This document shows positions 1 to 5,684 of a stretch of 5,684 nt of DNA, piece after piece. The stretch is from Bacillota bacterium. GTDB taxonomy: Bacteria > Bacillota > Dethiobacteria > DTU022 > UBA8154. A program made the position numbers and the translations under genes. Numbering within the stretch: the stretch's first letter is position 1; every line of letters begins with the position of its first letter. The stretch covers positions 4,269 to 9,952 of the forward strand of contig DLUO01000039.1 in NCBI GenBank assembly GCA_003444595.1, written 5' to 3'. The notes beneath the pieces are model-generated. The model was not told the DNA's origin and ran no database searches. It worked only from the letters and a program-made list of their open reading frames with translations.

Positions 1-71
1 ATTATAGCTCCCAATATTATCCATATCTCCTTTTTTTGAGGATATTTAAATTACGGAAAAAAGTCAGTCTT

Positions 72-87
72 GTTAAAACATTTTAAC
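72..87. repeat. Perfect A+T-rich palindrome (operator-like)
   Basis: GTTAAAA, a CA centre and TTTTAAC form perfect 7-bp arms. The symmetry and the position, about 155 bp upstream of the promoter of the DUF169 gene, would suit a repressor site or a site for a divergent gene beyond the left edge. A+T-rich DNA gives such palindromes by chance fairly often, so the functional reading is only a suggestion. Confidence 0.35.
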
Positions 88-161
88 TAAGTTTAATGCT
101 AATTTCTGTCGCTTAGCTGACATATTAATAACTTTTTTCTAACTTCCCCTAATTAACAAGA

Positions 162-183
162 ATTTCAGGCGAAAGACTGAAAT
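162..183. repeat. Inverted repeat, 7-bp arms with 8-nt spacer
   Basis: ATTTCAG (162-168) and CTGAAAT (177-183) are exact reverse complements separated by 8 nt. No T-tract follows on either side, so it does not look like a terminator. It lies about 60 bp upstream of the -35 box of the DUF169 gene and could be a regulator-binding dyad. No function can be assigned from sequence alone. Confidence 0.35.
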
Positions 184-241
184 ATTATAAGAGGACTTAT
201 ATACAGACCAGATATTGACCTGTGTTCAGGGGCTATTCTGA

Positions 242-270
242 TTGACAAGCCTATATAATTTAGTGATAAT
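242..270 (+). promoter_or_regulatory. Sigma-A type promoter of the DUF169 gene
   Basis: A perfect TTGACA -35 box (242-247) is followed after exactly 17 nt by GATAAT (265-270), a five-of-six match to the -10 consensus. Transcription would start near 277, giving a leader of about 55 nt before the ATG at 332. Such a strong match suggests substantial basal expression unless a repressor acts. A small dyad, CCTG-TGTT-CAGG at 219-230, sits just upstream of the -35 box. A TATAAT at 254-259 is too close to this -35 box to pair with it. Confidence 0.7.
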
Positions 271-331
271 TTAAATTAGTTTTATAAATAATAAAGTTTA
301 TAAAACAATTTATATTTAGGGGGTAAGTTCG

Positions 332-1297
332 ATGTCGATGGCAGGTGGAGGTAACAAAACTATTGGTACTATAAACCGGAGAAATTTCCTAAAAACCGCG
401 GCGATTGCAGGAGCGGGAATAGCCGCTGCAAGCGCACTTTCCTGGCCCTCCGTAGCCAGCATGGCGGAAAATGACACAGATCAAAAGGGGAAGCCCCAGA
501 TAGGGCCGTTTAACCAACTCAAAGTTTGTGGAGAAGAATTGGAAAGGTTTGCTTGGCTTAGAACCTCACCTATTGCCCTAAAAATGCTGAAAAGCGAAAG
601 GGAAATTCCACAAGGTGCAGTCAGACCAAAAAAGGACCGCGGTGAACACCTAGCCCTCTGCCAGGCCCTGGCATTAGCCCGCCGGCAGGGAACAACTCTG
701 GCTATGTTTATTGAGGATCATTGGTGCTTTGAACCAATTATTTCTTTAGGCCTAGTAAAGCCCCCGGATTCCTATTTAGATGGTTCAACTTCCTATCCTA
801 CCTTCATAAGAGATAAAGCCGCGGCTGCCCAGAATGCTCAGGAAGCGCCCCGCTTTCCCTACGGTGAATACGAAGGTCTTGTCTGCGGACCATTGAAAAA
901 CGTTAATTTCGAGCCTGATATGGTGTTGATTTACTGCAATACCGGGCAGTTGAGATACCTTCTGCTGGCTTTAAGATATAATAAAGGGTACCAAGTAACC
1001 TCCACTTTTGATCCCATAGGTTCCTGCTCCATAGCCATTGTACCAACGATAAAAAACAGCGAGTGTCAAATTGTCGTCCCCGACCCGGGTGAATATGAAC
1101 GGGCCATGACCGGCGAAGACGAAATGATCCTAACCATACCGCGGAAGCTGTTGGATGATTTAATGCTGGGGATCAGGCATCTTGAGGAAACTGTTGGAGG
1201 ATATAAGAAATTTACCTATGTGGTGCGGCCTGACTTCCCACAGCCACCCTTTTACCAGGAGTATTTCAAAATGTGGGGGCTGGACGCACCAGAATAA
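332..1297 (+). CDS. Tat-exported DUF169-family protein
   Basis: The 321-residue protein resembles the DUF169 family (COG2043), whose biochemical role is not established. An N-terminal twin-arginine signal is visible: RRNFLK at residues 16-21, then an Ala/Gly-rich hydrophobic stretch (22-36) and a plausible cleavage after SMA (43-45). This predicts Tat export, probably after cytoplasmic folding or cofactor loading. The mature part (about 60-321) has the family pattern of scattered cysteines (C66, C110, C132, C185, C202, C232, C245), including EDHWCFEP at 128-135 and VCGP at 184-187. The ATG at 332 has AGGGGG at 318-323 with 8 nt spacing; the ATG at 338 is an alternative that keeps the whole Tat motif. 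DUF169 proteins are usually cytoplasmic and about 230-260 residues long, so the added signal peptide is the odd point. The gene is monocistronic and converges with the DUF6282 gene. Family assignment is by recalled pattern, not a search. Confidence 0.82.
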   Translation: MSMAGGGNKTIGTINRRNFLKTAAIAGAGIAAASALSWPSVASMAENDTDQKGKPQIGPFNQLKVCGEELERFAWLRTSPIALKMLKSEREIPQGAVRPKKDRGEHLALCQALALARRQGTTLAMFIEDHWCFEPIISLGLVKPPDSYLDGSTSYPTFIRDKAAAAQNAQEAPRFPYGEYEGLVCGPLKNVNFEPDMVLIYCNTGQLRYLLLALRYNKGYQVTSTFDPIGSCSIAIVPTIKNSECQIVVPDPGEYERAMTGEDEMILTIPRKLLDDLMLGIRHLEETVGGYKKFTYVVRPDFPQPPFYQEYFKMWGLDAPE

Positions 1298-1371
1298 AAA
1301 ATTTATGAAGCTAAAAGATTAAAGACCGTTGGCACTGATAAATATTTAATTCTATAGAAAGATCATGAAAA

Positions 1372-1404
1372 AGGTCATCTGTCACCAGGGACGGCAGATG
1401 ACCT
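1372..1404. terminator. Shared hairpin terminator between convergent genes
   Basis: AGGTCATCTG (1372-1381) and CAGATGACCT (1395-1404) form a perfect 10-bp stem around a 13-nt loop. On the minus strand the stem runs straight into five Ts (complement of 1368-1372), the classic intrinsic terminator form for transcripts from the DUF6282 gene. On the plus strand the following tract is weaker (CTATTATAGATTTT), but the same hairpin can end the DUF169 transcript 75 nt after its stop. A bidirectional terminator fits the convergent arrangement. Confidence 0.8.
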
Positions 1405-1525
1405 CTATTATAGATTTTCTCCTGGACAATAACAGGATATTTTAACCTTGCACATCCTTTGTCCTAAGCGAATAGTTGGCGATAATTCCTTTATAAGGAA
1501 AATAGCTCTACAACTAAAAAAATTA

Positions 1526-2371
1526 TCAACACAAATAACTGGGATTTTCTACCCACATTCTTCTGATGTCCTTTTCCGTTAAACCGTTTTCGAGCAAACC
1601 ACGAATAAATATCTCAATCCCTTCCACCGGGGAGGGATTCCCCATTTGTCCCAGGTCAGAAGATAGTATACAATGTTCTGGCCCCAAGTATTTTATTCCA
1701 AAAGCCGTTTCTTTTATTGAACTAGCTAACAAAGGTGGCAGATGATAGTTATAACATTTTTCCAGGAATACCCCTTTTTGTGCCATTTTTTTCTGCACAT
1801 CCAACGGTACAGCTATAAAGTTTATATCGGGATGAGTTGCAACTATTTTTATGCTTTTATAATCTTGAGCCTCATCCACTATCTTTAAAATCTCATCCAA
1901 GCCCAAATGTCCGGTTGCCAGTACAGCATCATATTGTGCTACCAGTTCAATTATCTGCCTGACTTCTGTCTTTATTTTGCCGTCACTATCTACTATAGTT
2001 ATCCCTTCTCCTTTTCCCTCCAAGGGAAACCCTATTTTTTTTCCTTCAGGTCCGTTAAAAAATGTAAGGTGGTTTCTGGCGCTTACAGTTGGCATCCAAA
2101 CAAAACGTCCGCCCATCTTAAGTGAAGTCTCCACGGCATCAACGTTAAGCCCTCCTACTGAGAGGTTAAGACAAATTCCACCGTAGACTTTTACTCCAGT
2201 AACCTTTTCTGCCAAATAAGCCCTGCCGGTGGTACAACTTTCGTGTGCTTTAATAACAATACCTTTCATACCTGCCTTGCCTGCAAGTTGAGCTAATTCT
2301 ATGTCATCAAAAGGTCTCTTAATTATACTCGGGGCAGAATGGATATGAGTATCAATACCTCCTTTAAGCAT
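1526..2371 (-). CDS. DUF6282-like metal-dependent hydrolase (amidohydrolase/PHP type)
   Basis: This 281-residue protein looks like a TIM-barrel metal-dependent hydrolase of the DUF6282 group. No substrate is established for the group. Likely metal and catalytic positions in order are DTHIHSAP (7-14, giving H9 and H11), KAHES (41-45), WMPT (92-95) with H101, TGHL (153-156, H155), ATHP (178-181, H180), E204, and SSDLGQ near the C-terminus (237-242, D239). These match the HxH, Lys, His, His, Asp order of the amidohydrolase superfamily. Length is normal and the protein appears intact, with no signal peptide, so it should be cytoplasmic. The N-terminal HxH lies only nine residues in, which supports the ATG at 2371. 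The gene has its own candidate promoter and ends toward a shared terminator. Upstream lie a decayed ORF and a TRAP permease fragment, so it may be the survivor of a small-molecule uptake and degradation locus; that is inference. Confidence 0.8.
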   Translation of the reverse strand: MLKGGIDTHIHSAPSIIKRPFDDIELAQLAGKAGMKGIVIKAHESCTTGRAYLAEKVTGVKVYGGICLNLSVGGLNVDAVETSLKMGGRFVWMPTVSARNHLTFFNGPEGKKIGFPLEGKGEGITIVDSDGKIKTEVRQIIELVAQYDAVLATGHLGLDEILKIVDEAQDYKSIKIVATHPDINFIAVPLDVQKKMAQKGVFLEKCYNYHLPPLLASSIKETAFGIKYLGPEHCILSSDLGQMGNPSPVEGIEIFIRGLLENGLTEKDIRRMWVENPSYLC

Positions 2372-2385
2372 CAGAGCTTTAAGGT

Positions 2386-2393
2386 CCCTCCTT
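2386..2393 (-). promoter_or_regulatory. Distant ribosome binding site of the DUF6282-like gene
   Basis: AAGGAGGG on the minus strand lies 14 nt before the ATG at 2371, longer than the usual 6-10 nt. A second, stronger match, AAAGGAGGT, lies inside codons 2-5 of the gene (2357-2365), but no ATG, GTG or in-frame TTG follows it at a suitable distance. The ATG at 2371 remains the best start because the HxH metal motif begins almost at once. A CTG directly before the ATG (spacing 11 nt) is a less likely alternative. Confidence 0.6.
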
Positions 2394-2422
2394 TATATCT
2401 TTTTTATCTTTTAAAAGCAACA

Positions 2423-2450
2423 ACTATACTAAAAGCAAAATTAATAACAA
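2423..2450 (-). promoter_or_regulatory. Candidate promoter of the DUF6282-like gene
   Basis: Read on the minus strand, TTGTTA (2450-2445) is followed after 16 nt by TATAGT (2428-2423). The -35 box matches consensus at four of six positions and the -10 box at five of six. Transcription would start near 2416, about 45 nt before the ATG. The surrounding DNA is A+T rich, so a chance match cannot be excluded. If real, it makes the gene independent of the decayed ORF upstream. Confidence 0.45.
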
Positions 2451-2454
2451 AGAG

Positions 2455-2654
2455 TTAATAATCTATATGGACGAAAGCCTCCACCCCGGCGCGGTCTGCC
2501 GGATTAAACTGCCATTGCGCCAAAAGCTCCTTTGTGACATATTCCAATCTCTTCTGGAGTTGTAAAAGAAACCATTTTCAGTGTCTTGCAAAGTTTTCCA
2601 CGGGAAGTACGACCGAAACAGCAATGACCCATACCCAGGCTTCTTGAAGTTCAT
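2455..2654 (-). pseudogene. Probable decayed gene of unknown function
   Basis: The minus strand has a good ribosome binding site, AAAAGGAGG (2675-2667), 12 nt before an ATG at 2654. The 63-codon ORF from this ATG has an unconvincing composition, rich in Trp, Arg and Ser. The other two frames hold protein-like segments. One frame reads about 45 codons from 2638 to a TAA at 2504-2506 and includes TTPEEIGICHKGAFGAMAV. The remaining frame carries FNPADRAGVEAFVHIDY and ends at TAA 2455-2457, starting almost where the first segment stops. Together they read like one C-terminal region broken by a -1/+2 type frameshift near 2510, with another shift or deletion nearer the start. An 18-codon frame (2719-2663) ends inside this ribosome binding site, which would suit an old operon. 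I do not recognise the family. Confidence 0.4.
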
Positions 2655-2749
2655 GATATTCTTTATCCTCCTTTTATATCGTTCTCTGTTCTCGAAAATT
2701 TCTTAAATACCTCCTTCATAAAGAAGACGTCAATACTTGGTAAAAAGTT

Positions 2750-2787
2750 TTAATCTTAAGTTGACAACTCTGCATGGTTAAGATTAA
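2750..2787. repeat. Perfect 10-bp inverted repeat with 18-nt spacer
   Basis: TTAATCTTAA (2750-2759) and TTAAGATTAA (2778-2787) are exact reverse complements. The spacer opens with the smaller palindrome GTTGACAAC. There is no G+C-rich stem and no T-tract, so it is a poor intrinsic terminator. It could be an operator, a remnant of element ends or a cruciform-forming spacer. Its place between two oppositely oriented gene remnants favours a regulatory or rearrangement scar. Confidence 0.5.
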
Positions 2788-2797
2788 CATGGATACA

Positions 2798-2814
2798 AAT
2801 ACCAAAATGGTATT
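2798..2814. repeat. Perfect 7-bp hairpin with 3-nt loop
   Basis: AATACCA (2798-2804) and TGGTATT (2808-2814) form a tight stem around AAA, 10 bp after the larger inverted repeat at 2750-2787. No T-tract follows. It belongs to a cluster of dyads within about 90 bp. A regulatory site or a degraded element end is possible, and so is chance. Confidence 0.4.
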
Positions 2815-2899
2815 ATGCTGGTAACAATACAACTCAGTTGAATAAACGGGGCGTCCAGGGGCAACCAGGGCGCTATTGGCCTGCTCAGCTTGGAGATAA

Positions 2900-3397
2900 A
2901 TGGGAGGGATTACTGCTATCAAAAGGGCAATTAACGCTTTGGAAAAAGTATGTCTTAGGATTAGCCAGGGGGCGCCGTCTGAAAAACGATTTTTGAGTGG
3001 CTTTATTATGCTGTTGCCGATAGGGATATGGCTTATACCGTTATTCGGTCTGTATGCAGGGGTCTTTACAACCACGGAATCTGCCGCGGTAGGTGTTTTG
3101 GCCGCTTTCATAATGGCTGCGTCATGGACTCCGGTATGGGGGCGTTCCATAGCATCGGTAGTAAAAAATTCATTATCACAAACGTTGCATACCACGTCCA
3201 TGGTGGGATTGATTTTCATAGGCACTGTTATTTTTCATCGTTTTATCAATTTAACAGCTTTACCTGTGACGCTGGCCAATTTCGTAACTGCCCCGACCTT
3301 ATCCCCCGTAATCATTCTGGTTATCCTTTGCCTGGTTTATGTTCTGCTGGTTTACTTTTTAGAACCGCTAACCGTGATAGTAATCGGTTTACCGTAA
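2900..3397 (+). pseudogene. TRAP transporter large permease fragment (DctM-like)
   Basis: The 165-codon frame matches an internal part of the large membrane subunit of TRAP transporters, which imports organic acids by sodium- or proton-coupled transport with DctP and DctQ partners. The family signature appears as GVFTTTES (54-61), normally GxFTPTE. Membrane segments lie at roughly residues 33-54, 62-77, 99-117 and 135-155. The end, YFLEPLTVIVIGLP, corresponds to the conserved GxFLD-to-TLP stretch. A full subunit has about 425-430 residues: roughly 230-250 N-terminal residues and the last 60-75 with their TPP region are missing. An in-frame TAA directly precedes the ATG, and neither other frame recovers the missing parts. 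No DctP or DctQ gene is present. The ATG has only a weak GGAG at 4 nt, so this is almost certainly a non-functional remnant. Confidence 0.82.
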
Positions 3398-3436
3398 AAG
3401 TGTTCAGGCATTTCCGGCCCAATATATTTCTAAACA

Positions 3437-3465
3437 TGGAAATATGTTGAAAACTATAGTATAAT
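3437..3465 (+). promoter_or_regulatory. Candidate promoter of the SLH-protein gene
   Basis: A perfect TATAAT -10 box (3460-3465) has TGGAAA (3437-3442, four of six) at the ideal 17-nt distance upstream. Transcription would begin near 3472, leaving a leader of about 67 nt before the ATG at 3539. The leader has a short TTGG/CCAA dyad (3484-3497) too small to call a regulatory structure. A TTGAAA at 3447-3452 is too close to the -10 box. Confidence 0.5.
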
Positions 3466-3538
3466 AAAAAACAGTTGGAACCCTTGGCGGGACCAAATTT
3501 AAAAGATAATATAAAAAAATAAAGGAGGATTTTTAGTC

Positions 3539-5684
3539 ATGTTAAAAAAATCGATTATTCTATTGCTTTGTCTGATGCTGGTTATGCCCACAGCGGTCCT
3601 GGCGGAGGGTGACCTGCCCGTTTTGGAAAAGCCTGTGAGTTTGACAGTTCGTTACGGCGGGAACAATGACCTGATACTTCGCTTGACTCAACCCAACAGT
3701 ATAATGGAATACATTAATAGGGAAGATCCCGTTTGGATATTATATGAACTTGACTTCAAGATTAATGACGGTCCCTGGAAATTCAATAAAAACTGGGATG
3801 GAGTCATCGTCGAGGAGGGTGTCATTAGCTATTATGAGAACTTATATGACAAAATGAATGTCGTGGGCTTCCATAATAATATTGCCCATGACGAAAGGAA
3901 TGCCATAGACCTTCCGATATTCCCCTGGAATCTTGGGGTGGAGTCCTTTGACCTGCAAAACAACACCTATTCCTTCCGTTTTCGCTACGTTTACGAATAT
4001 GAAGCCGAGGATCCCGCTACCGGAGAATGGGGGTACAAGGTTATTACTTCACCCTATTCCGAAATAGCATCAATCGGCAAGAGTCAGGGCGGCGCGATTC
4101 CTGACAAGCTGGAGACTCCTTCCAACCTGGCGGGAGAACTGAAAACCCGCGAGAATGGCCAGCCTTATTTTCGTTTCACCTTTAAAATACCGCAAAGCGT
4201 AGAGGATGCAAACAAGGTGACTCAGGTGTGGACCAAGCTGGACTGGAAAATCGGCAGCGGAAAATGGGCGACTGAGGTTGCCGGAGTGGAGCCTTTTGAA
4301 AAAGTAGACAGGATGCTTACGGATAATTTGGAAGTGGATCCCATTGATGAAGGCGGCTGGGAAGAGGTAGACATCAAGAAAAACACTTACTATTTCCGTG
4401 CATATTTTGAATTGCAAAAGCCGGATGGCTCCATCGTGAGATCGCCCTTTTCAAATATAGTAGAAATAGGTACGCCGGCTTTCTACAGCGGTGCGTCCGA
4501 CTGGGCGAAGCCGGAGCTTCAAAAAGCTTATGACCTGGGACTTATCCCTGCCATATTAAAGGGCGCCGATATGAGCAAGCCGATCACCCGCGAGGAGTTT
4601 GCCGAGCTTGCGGTAGTGCTCTATGAAAAGGTTACGGGCAAAAAAAGCACGCCGGTTTCTCACAACCCCTTTACGGATACGACAAATCCGCAAATACTGA
4701 AGGCCTATAACCTTGGTATCACCGCGGGAACCTCCCAAACCACCTTTTCGCCGAAGGTTCTAATCAACCGGGAGCAATGTGCAACCATGCTCTTCAAGGC
4801 AATTAAAGCCATTCATCCCCAGGGAGATTACAGCGTAGCAGGCGTTAAGGATTTCCCAGACCAGAAGCATATTTCAAGCTGGGCGGTCGAAGCGACAAAA
4901 TATATGAGTAAAATGGGCATTATTACCGGCGACGCTCAGGGCAATTTTATGCCCAAGGCAACCACACCGGCGCAGGAGGCCGCCGGATACGGCATGGCGG
5001 CTAGGGAACAGGCCATAGCTTTATCGCTCAGAACACATGAGAAAATGCCGGAAATTAAAGCCTCCAGCGCGGATAATTCCAATTCCGGCGCCAAAGCGGA
5101 TGAAACAACTAGCCCCAGCCCCGGCGCCAGTGCCTCTCCCGAGTCAAATCTCGATACACTTATCAGCAAAGCAACGGGTATCGACACGGGTTACTTCGAG
5201 GCTCTATCAGAGGTGGCAGGGAACACCATTGAGACGAAGTATTGGAAGAAGGGCAGCATGGTCAAAAAAGTCGCAACAGGAAGCAGCGACAACAAAACGA
5301 AAATAGATATTTTCGACATGTCAAAAGGAGTGGCCTATAGCTATTTTGAGGGTTCCACTGAAGCGGTCAAGACTGTATATGCCGTGAGTGACCCGAGCAA
5401 GTACATCAACCCTTTTAACATTACCGGAGATTTTACCCTTGGTTCCGTGGAGGAGCCTGTCGAAATAAAAATCACCGGCAATGAAACGGTTGACGGCGTC
5501 AGCTGCTCCGTGATCACCATAACTGTAGACGGCAAGGTCTACGCAAAGATATGGATCAGCGAAGACGGCCTAAAACGGCGAAGCGAAACACTTTACTTCG
5601 GTCTTCCGATGACAACCTCGTACAAAAACTACAAAATCGGCGGCCCAATCAGCGACAGTGAATTTGAACTCCCGCCGGGGATGA
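3539..5684 (+). CDS. Secreted SLH-domain protein with LolA-like C-terminus (3' end cut by window)
   Basis: At least 715 codons are open to the right edge. AAAGGAGG (3521-3528) lies 10 nt before the ATG. A Sec signal peptide spans residues 1-22 (MLKK, hydrophobic core, cleavage after VLA). Two related beta-rich units follow, about 30-181 and 190-312; each ends alike, NTYSFRFRYVYEY...SPYSEIASIG and NTYYFRAYFELQ...SPFSNIVEIG, suggesting a duplicated Ig/FN3-like module. Three SLH domains follow: about 318-365 (ITREE at 349), 376-424 (INREQ at 409) and 437-498 (AREQ at 488 after an extra segment of about 13 residues). SLH domains usually bind pyruvylated secondary cell-wall polymer and anchor proteins to the surface. 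A Ser/Pro/Ala/Gly linker (about 506-538) leads to a LolA/lipoprotein-carrier-like beta domain (about 540-715) ending in DSEFELPPG, a typical near-terminal motif, so the stop is probably only a few codons outside. No sortase signal is visible. The ligand is unknown; the gene appears monocistronic. Confidence 0.88.
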   Translation, partial: MLKKSIILLLCLMLVMPTAVLAEGDLPVLEKPVSLTVRYGGNNDLILRLTQPNSIMEYINREDPVWILYELDFKINDGPWKFNKNWDGVIVEEGVISYYENLYDKMNVVGFHNNIAHDERNAIDLPIFPWNLGVESFDLQNNTYSFRFRYVYEYEAEDPATGEWGYKVITSPYSEIASIGKSQGGAIPDKLETPSNLAGELKTRENGQPYFRFTFKIPQSVEDANKVTQVWTKLDWKIGSGKWATEVAGVEPFEKVDRMLTDNLEVDPIDEGGWEEVDIKKNTYYFRAYFELQKPDGSIVRSPFSNIVEIGTPAFYSGASDWAKPELQKAYDLGLIPAILKGADMSKPITREEFAELAVVLYEKVTGKKSTPVSHNPFTDTTNPQILKAYNLGITAGTSQTTFSPKVLINREQCATMLFKAIKAIHPQGDYSVAGVKDFPDQKHISSWAVEATKYMSKMGIITGDAQGNFMPKATTPAQEAAGYGMAAREQAIALSLRTHEKMPEIKASSADNSNSGAKADETTSPSPGASASPESNLDTLISKATGIDTGYFEALSEVAGNTIETKYWKKGSMVKKVATGSSDNKTKIDIFDMSKGVAYSYFEGSTEAVKTVYAVSDPSKYINPFNITGDFTLGSVEEPVEIKITGNETVDGVSCSVITITVDGKVYAKIWISEDGLKRRSETLYFGLPMTTSYKNYKIGGPISDSEFELPPGM

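Larger units (their letters stand above)
1..241. other. A+T-rich intergenic leader, no supported gene
   Basis: I find no convincing gene here. The stretch is very A+T rich and contains two short perfect dyads, listed separately. A leftward start codon is possible at 24-22 on the minus strand, preceded by a GGAG motif, but the gap is only about 2 nt and just eight codons remain before the window edge. A divergent gene to the left is therefore only a weak possibility. Confidence 0.5.
2655..2899. other. Intergenic or rearranged spacer with clustered dyads
   Basis: No supported intact gene lies here. The stretch separates a minus-strand gene remnant from a plus-strand permease remnant. Besides the two inverted repeats listed separately, it holds the small palindromes GTTGACAAC (2760-2768) and CAACTCAGTTG (2830-2840). 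A TTGACA at 2761-2766 has no good -10 box at 16-18 nt. The most likely reading is a scar of rearrangement or deletion, but no transposase or clear element ends can be identified. Confidence 0.45.

Noticed and set aside
1..24. Possible leftward gene start (ATG at 24-22 on the minus strand) with a GGAG motif
   Set aside because: The gap between GGAG and ATG is only about 2 nt and eight codons are visible, too little to support a gene.
242..259. TTGACA followed by TATAAT
   Set aside because: The spacer is only 6 nt, too short for sigma-A. The GATAAT at 265-270 with a 17-nt spacer is the better partner.
1486..1500. TTCCTT-TAT-AAGGAA hairpin as a second terminator
   Set aside because: The 6-bp stem is A+T rich and has no T-tract; the 10-bp stem at 1372-1404 is far stronger.
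1907..2186. Two plus-strand ORFs of about 70 codons inside the hydrolase gene
   Set aside because: They are antisense shadows of a minus-strand gene with conserved metal motifs and lack ribosome binding sites.
2761..2789. TTGACA at 2761 as a promoter for the permease fragment
   Set aside because: No acceptable -10 box occurs at 16-18 nt; the box is part of the small palindrome GTTGACAAC.
2716..3225. Minus-strand ORF of 169 codons
   Set aside because: It overlaps the permease fragment antisense and reads unlike any family, while the plus strand shows clear TRAP permease motifs. It has no suitable ribosome binding site.
3028..3450. Plus-strand ORF of 140 codons overlapping the permease fragment
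   Set aside because: It is a shifted frame of the permease remnant, with His/Cys/Arg-rich composition and no membrane pattern or ribosome binding site.
4070..5535. Several antisense or alternative-frame ORFs of 60-115 codons
   Set aside because: All lie inside the SLH-protein gene, whose frame is continuous from signal peptide to C-terminal domain; they are shadows.

Overview
This window looks like part of a chromosome from a low- to mid-GC Gram-positive bacterium, probably a clostridial Bacillota of the Desulfotomaculum/Peptococcaceae type. This is inferred from strong AAGGAGG-type ribosome binding sites, good sigma-A style promoters, A+T-rich intergenic DNA, a secreted S-layer-homology (SLH) protein and a Tat-exported DUF169 protein. 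No taxonomic marker gene is present, so the assignment is soft.

Layout. Positions 1-331 are an A+T-rich leader with two dyads and a near-consensus promoter. It drives a DUF169-family protein (332-1297, +) that carries a twin-arginine signal peptide. A strong hairpin at 1372-1404 lies between this gene and a convergent gene on the minus strand (1526-2371), a DUF6282-type metal-dependent amidohydrolase/PHP-like protein with its own candidate promoter.

Positions 2455-3400 are a gene graveyard. A minus-strand stretch (2455-2654) has a ribosome binding site but coding-like segments scattered over different frames. Next comes a spacer with several perfect inverted repeats (2750-2840). Then follows a plus-strand internal fragment of a TRAP-transporter large permease (DctM-like, 2900-3397) that lacks both its N-terminal half and its C-terminal end.

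From 3539 to the right edge runs a large open gene with no stop in the window. It encodes a secreted protein with a Sec signal peptide, two related N-terminal beta-rich repeats, three SLH domains, a Ser/Pro/Ala linker and a C-terminal LolA-like domain. The end of the window lies close to the expected C-terminus.

How the genes fit together. The DUF169 and DUF6282 genes converge on one terminator and are not an operon. The DUF6282 gene beside a broken TRAP permease and another broken ORF suggests a former uptake-and-catabolism locus that was rearranged and has decayed. The SLH gene appears to be an independent cell-surface gene with its own promoter. I see no CRISPR array, tRNA, rRNA or intact mobile element.
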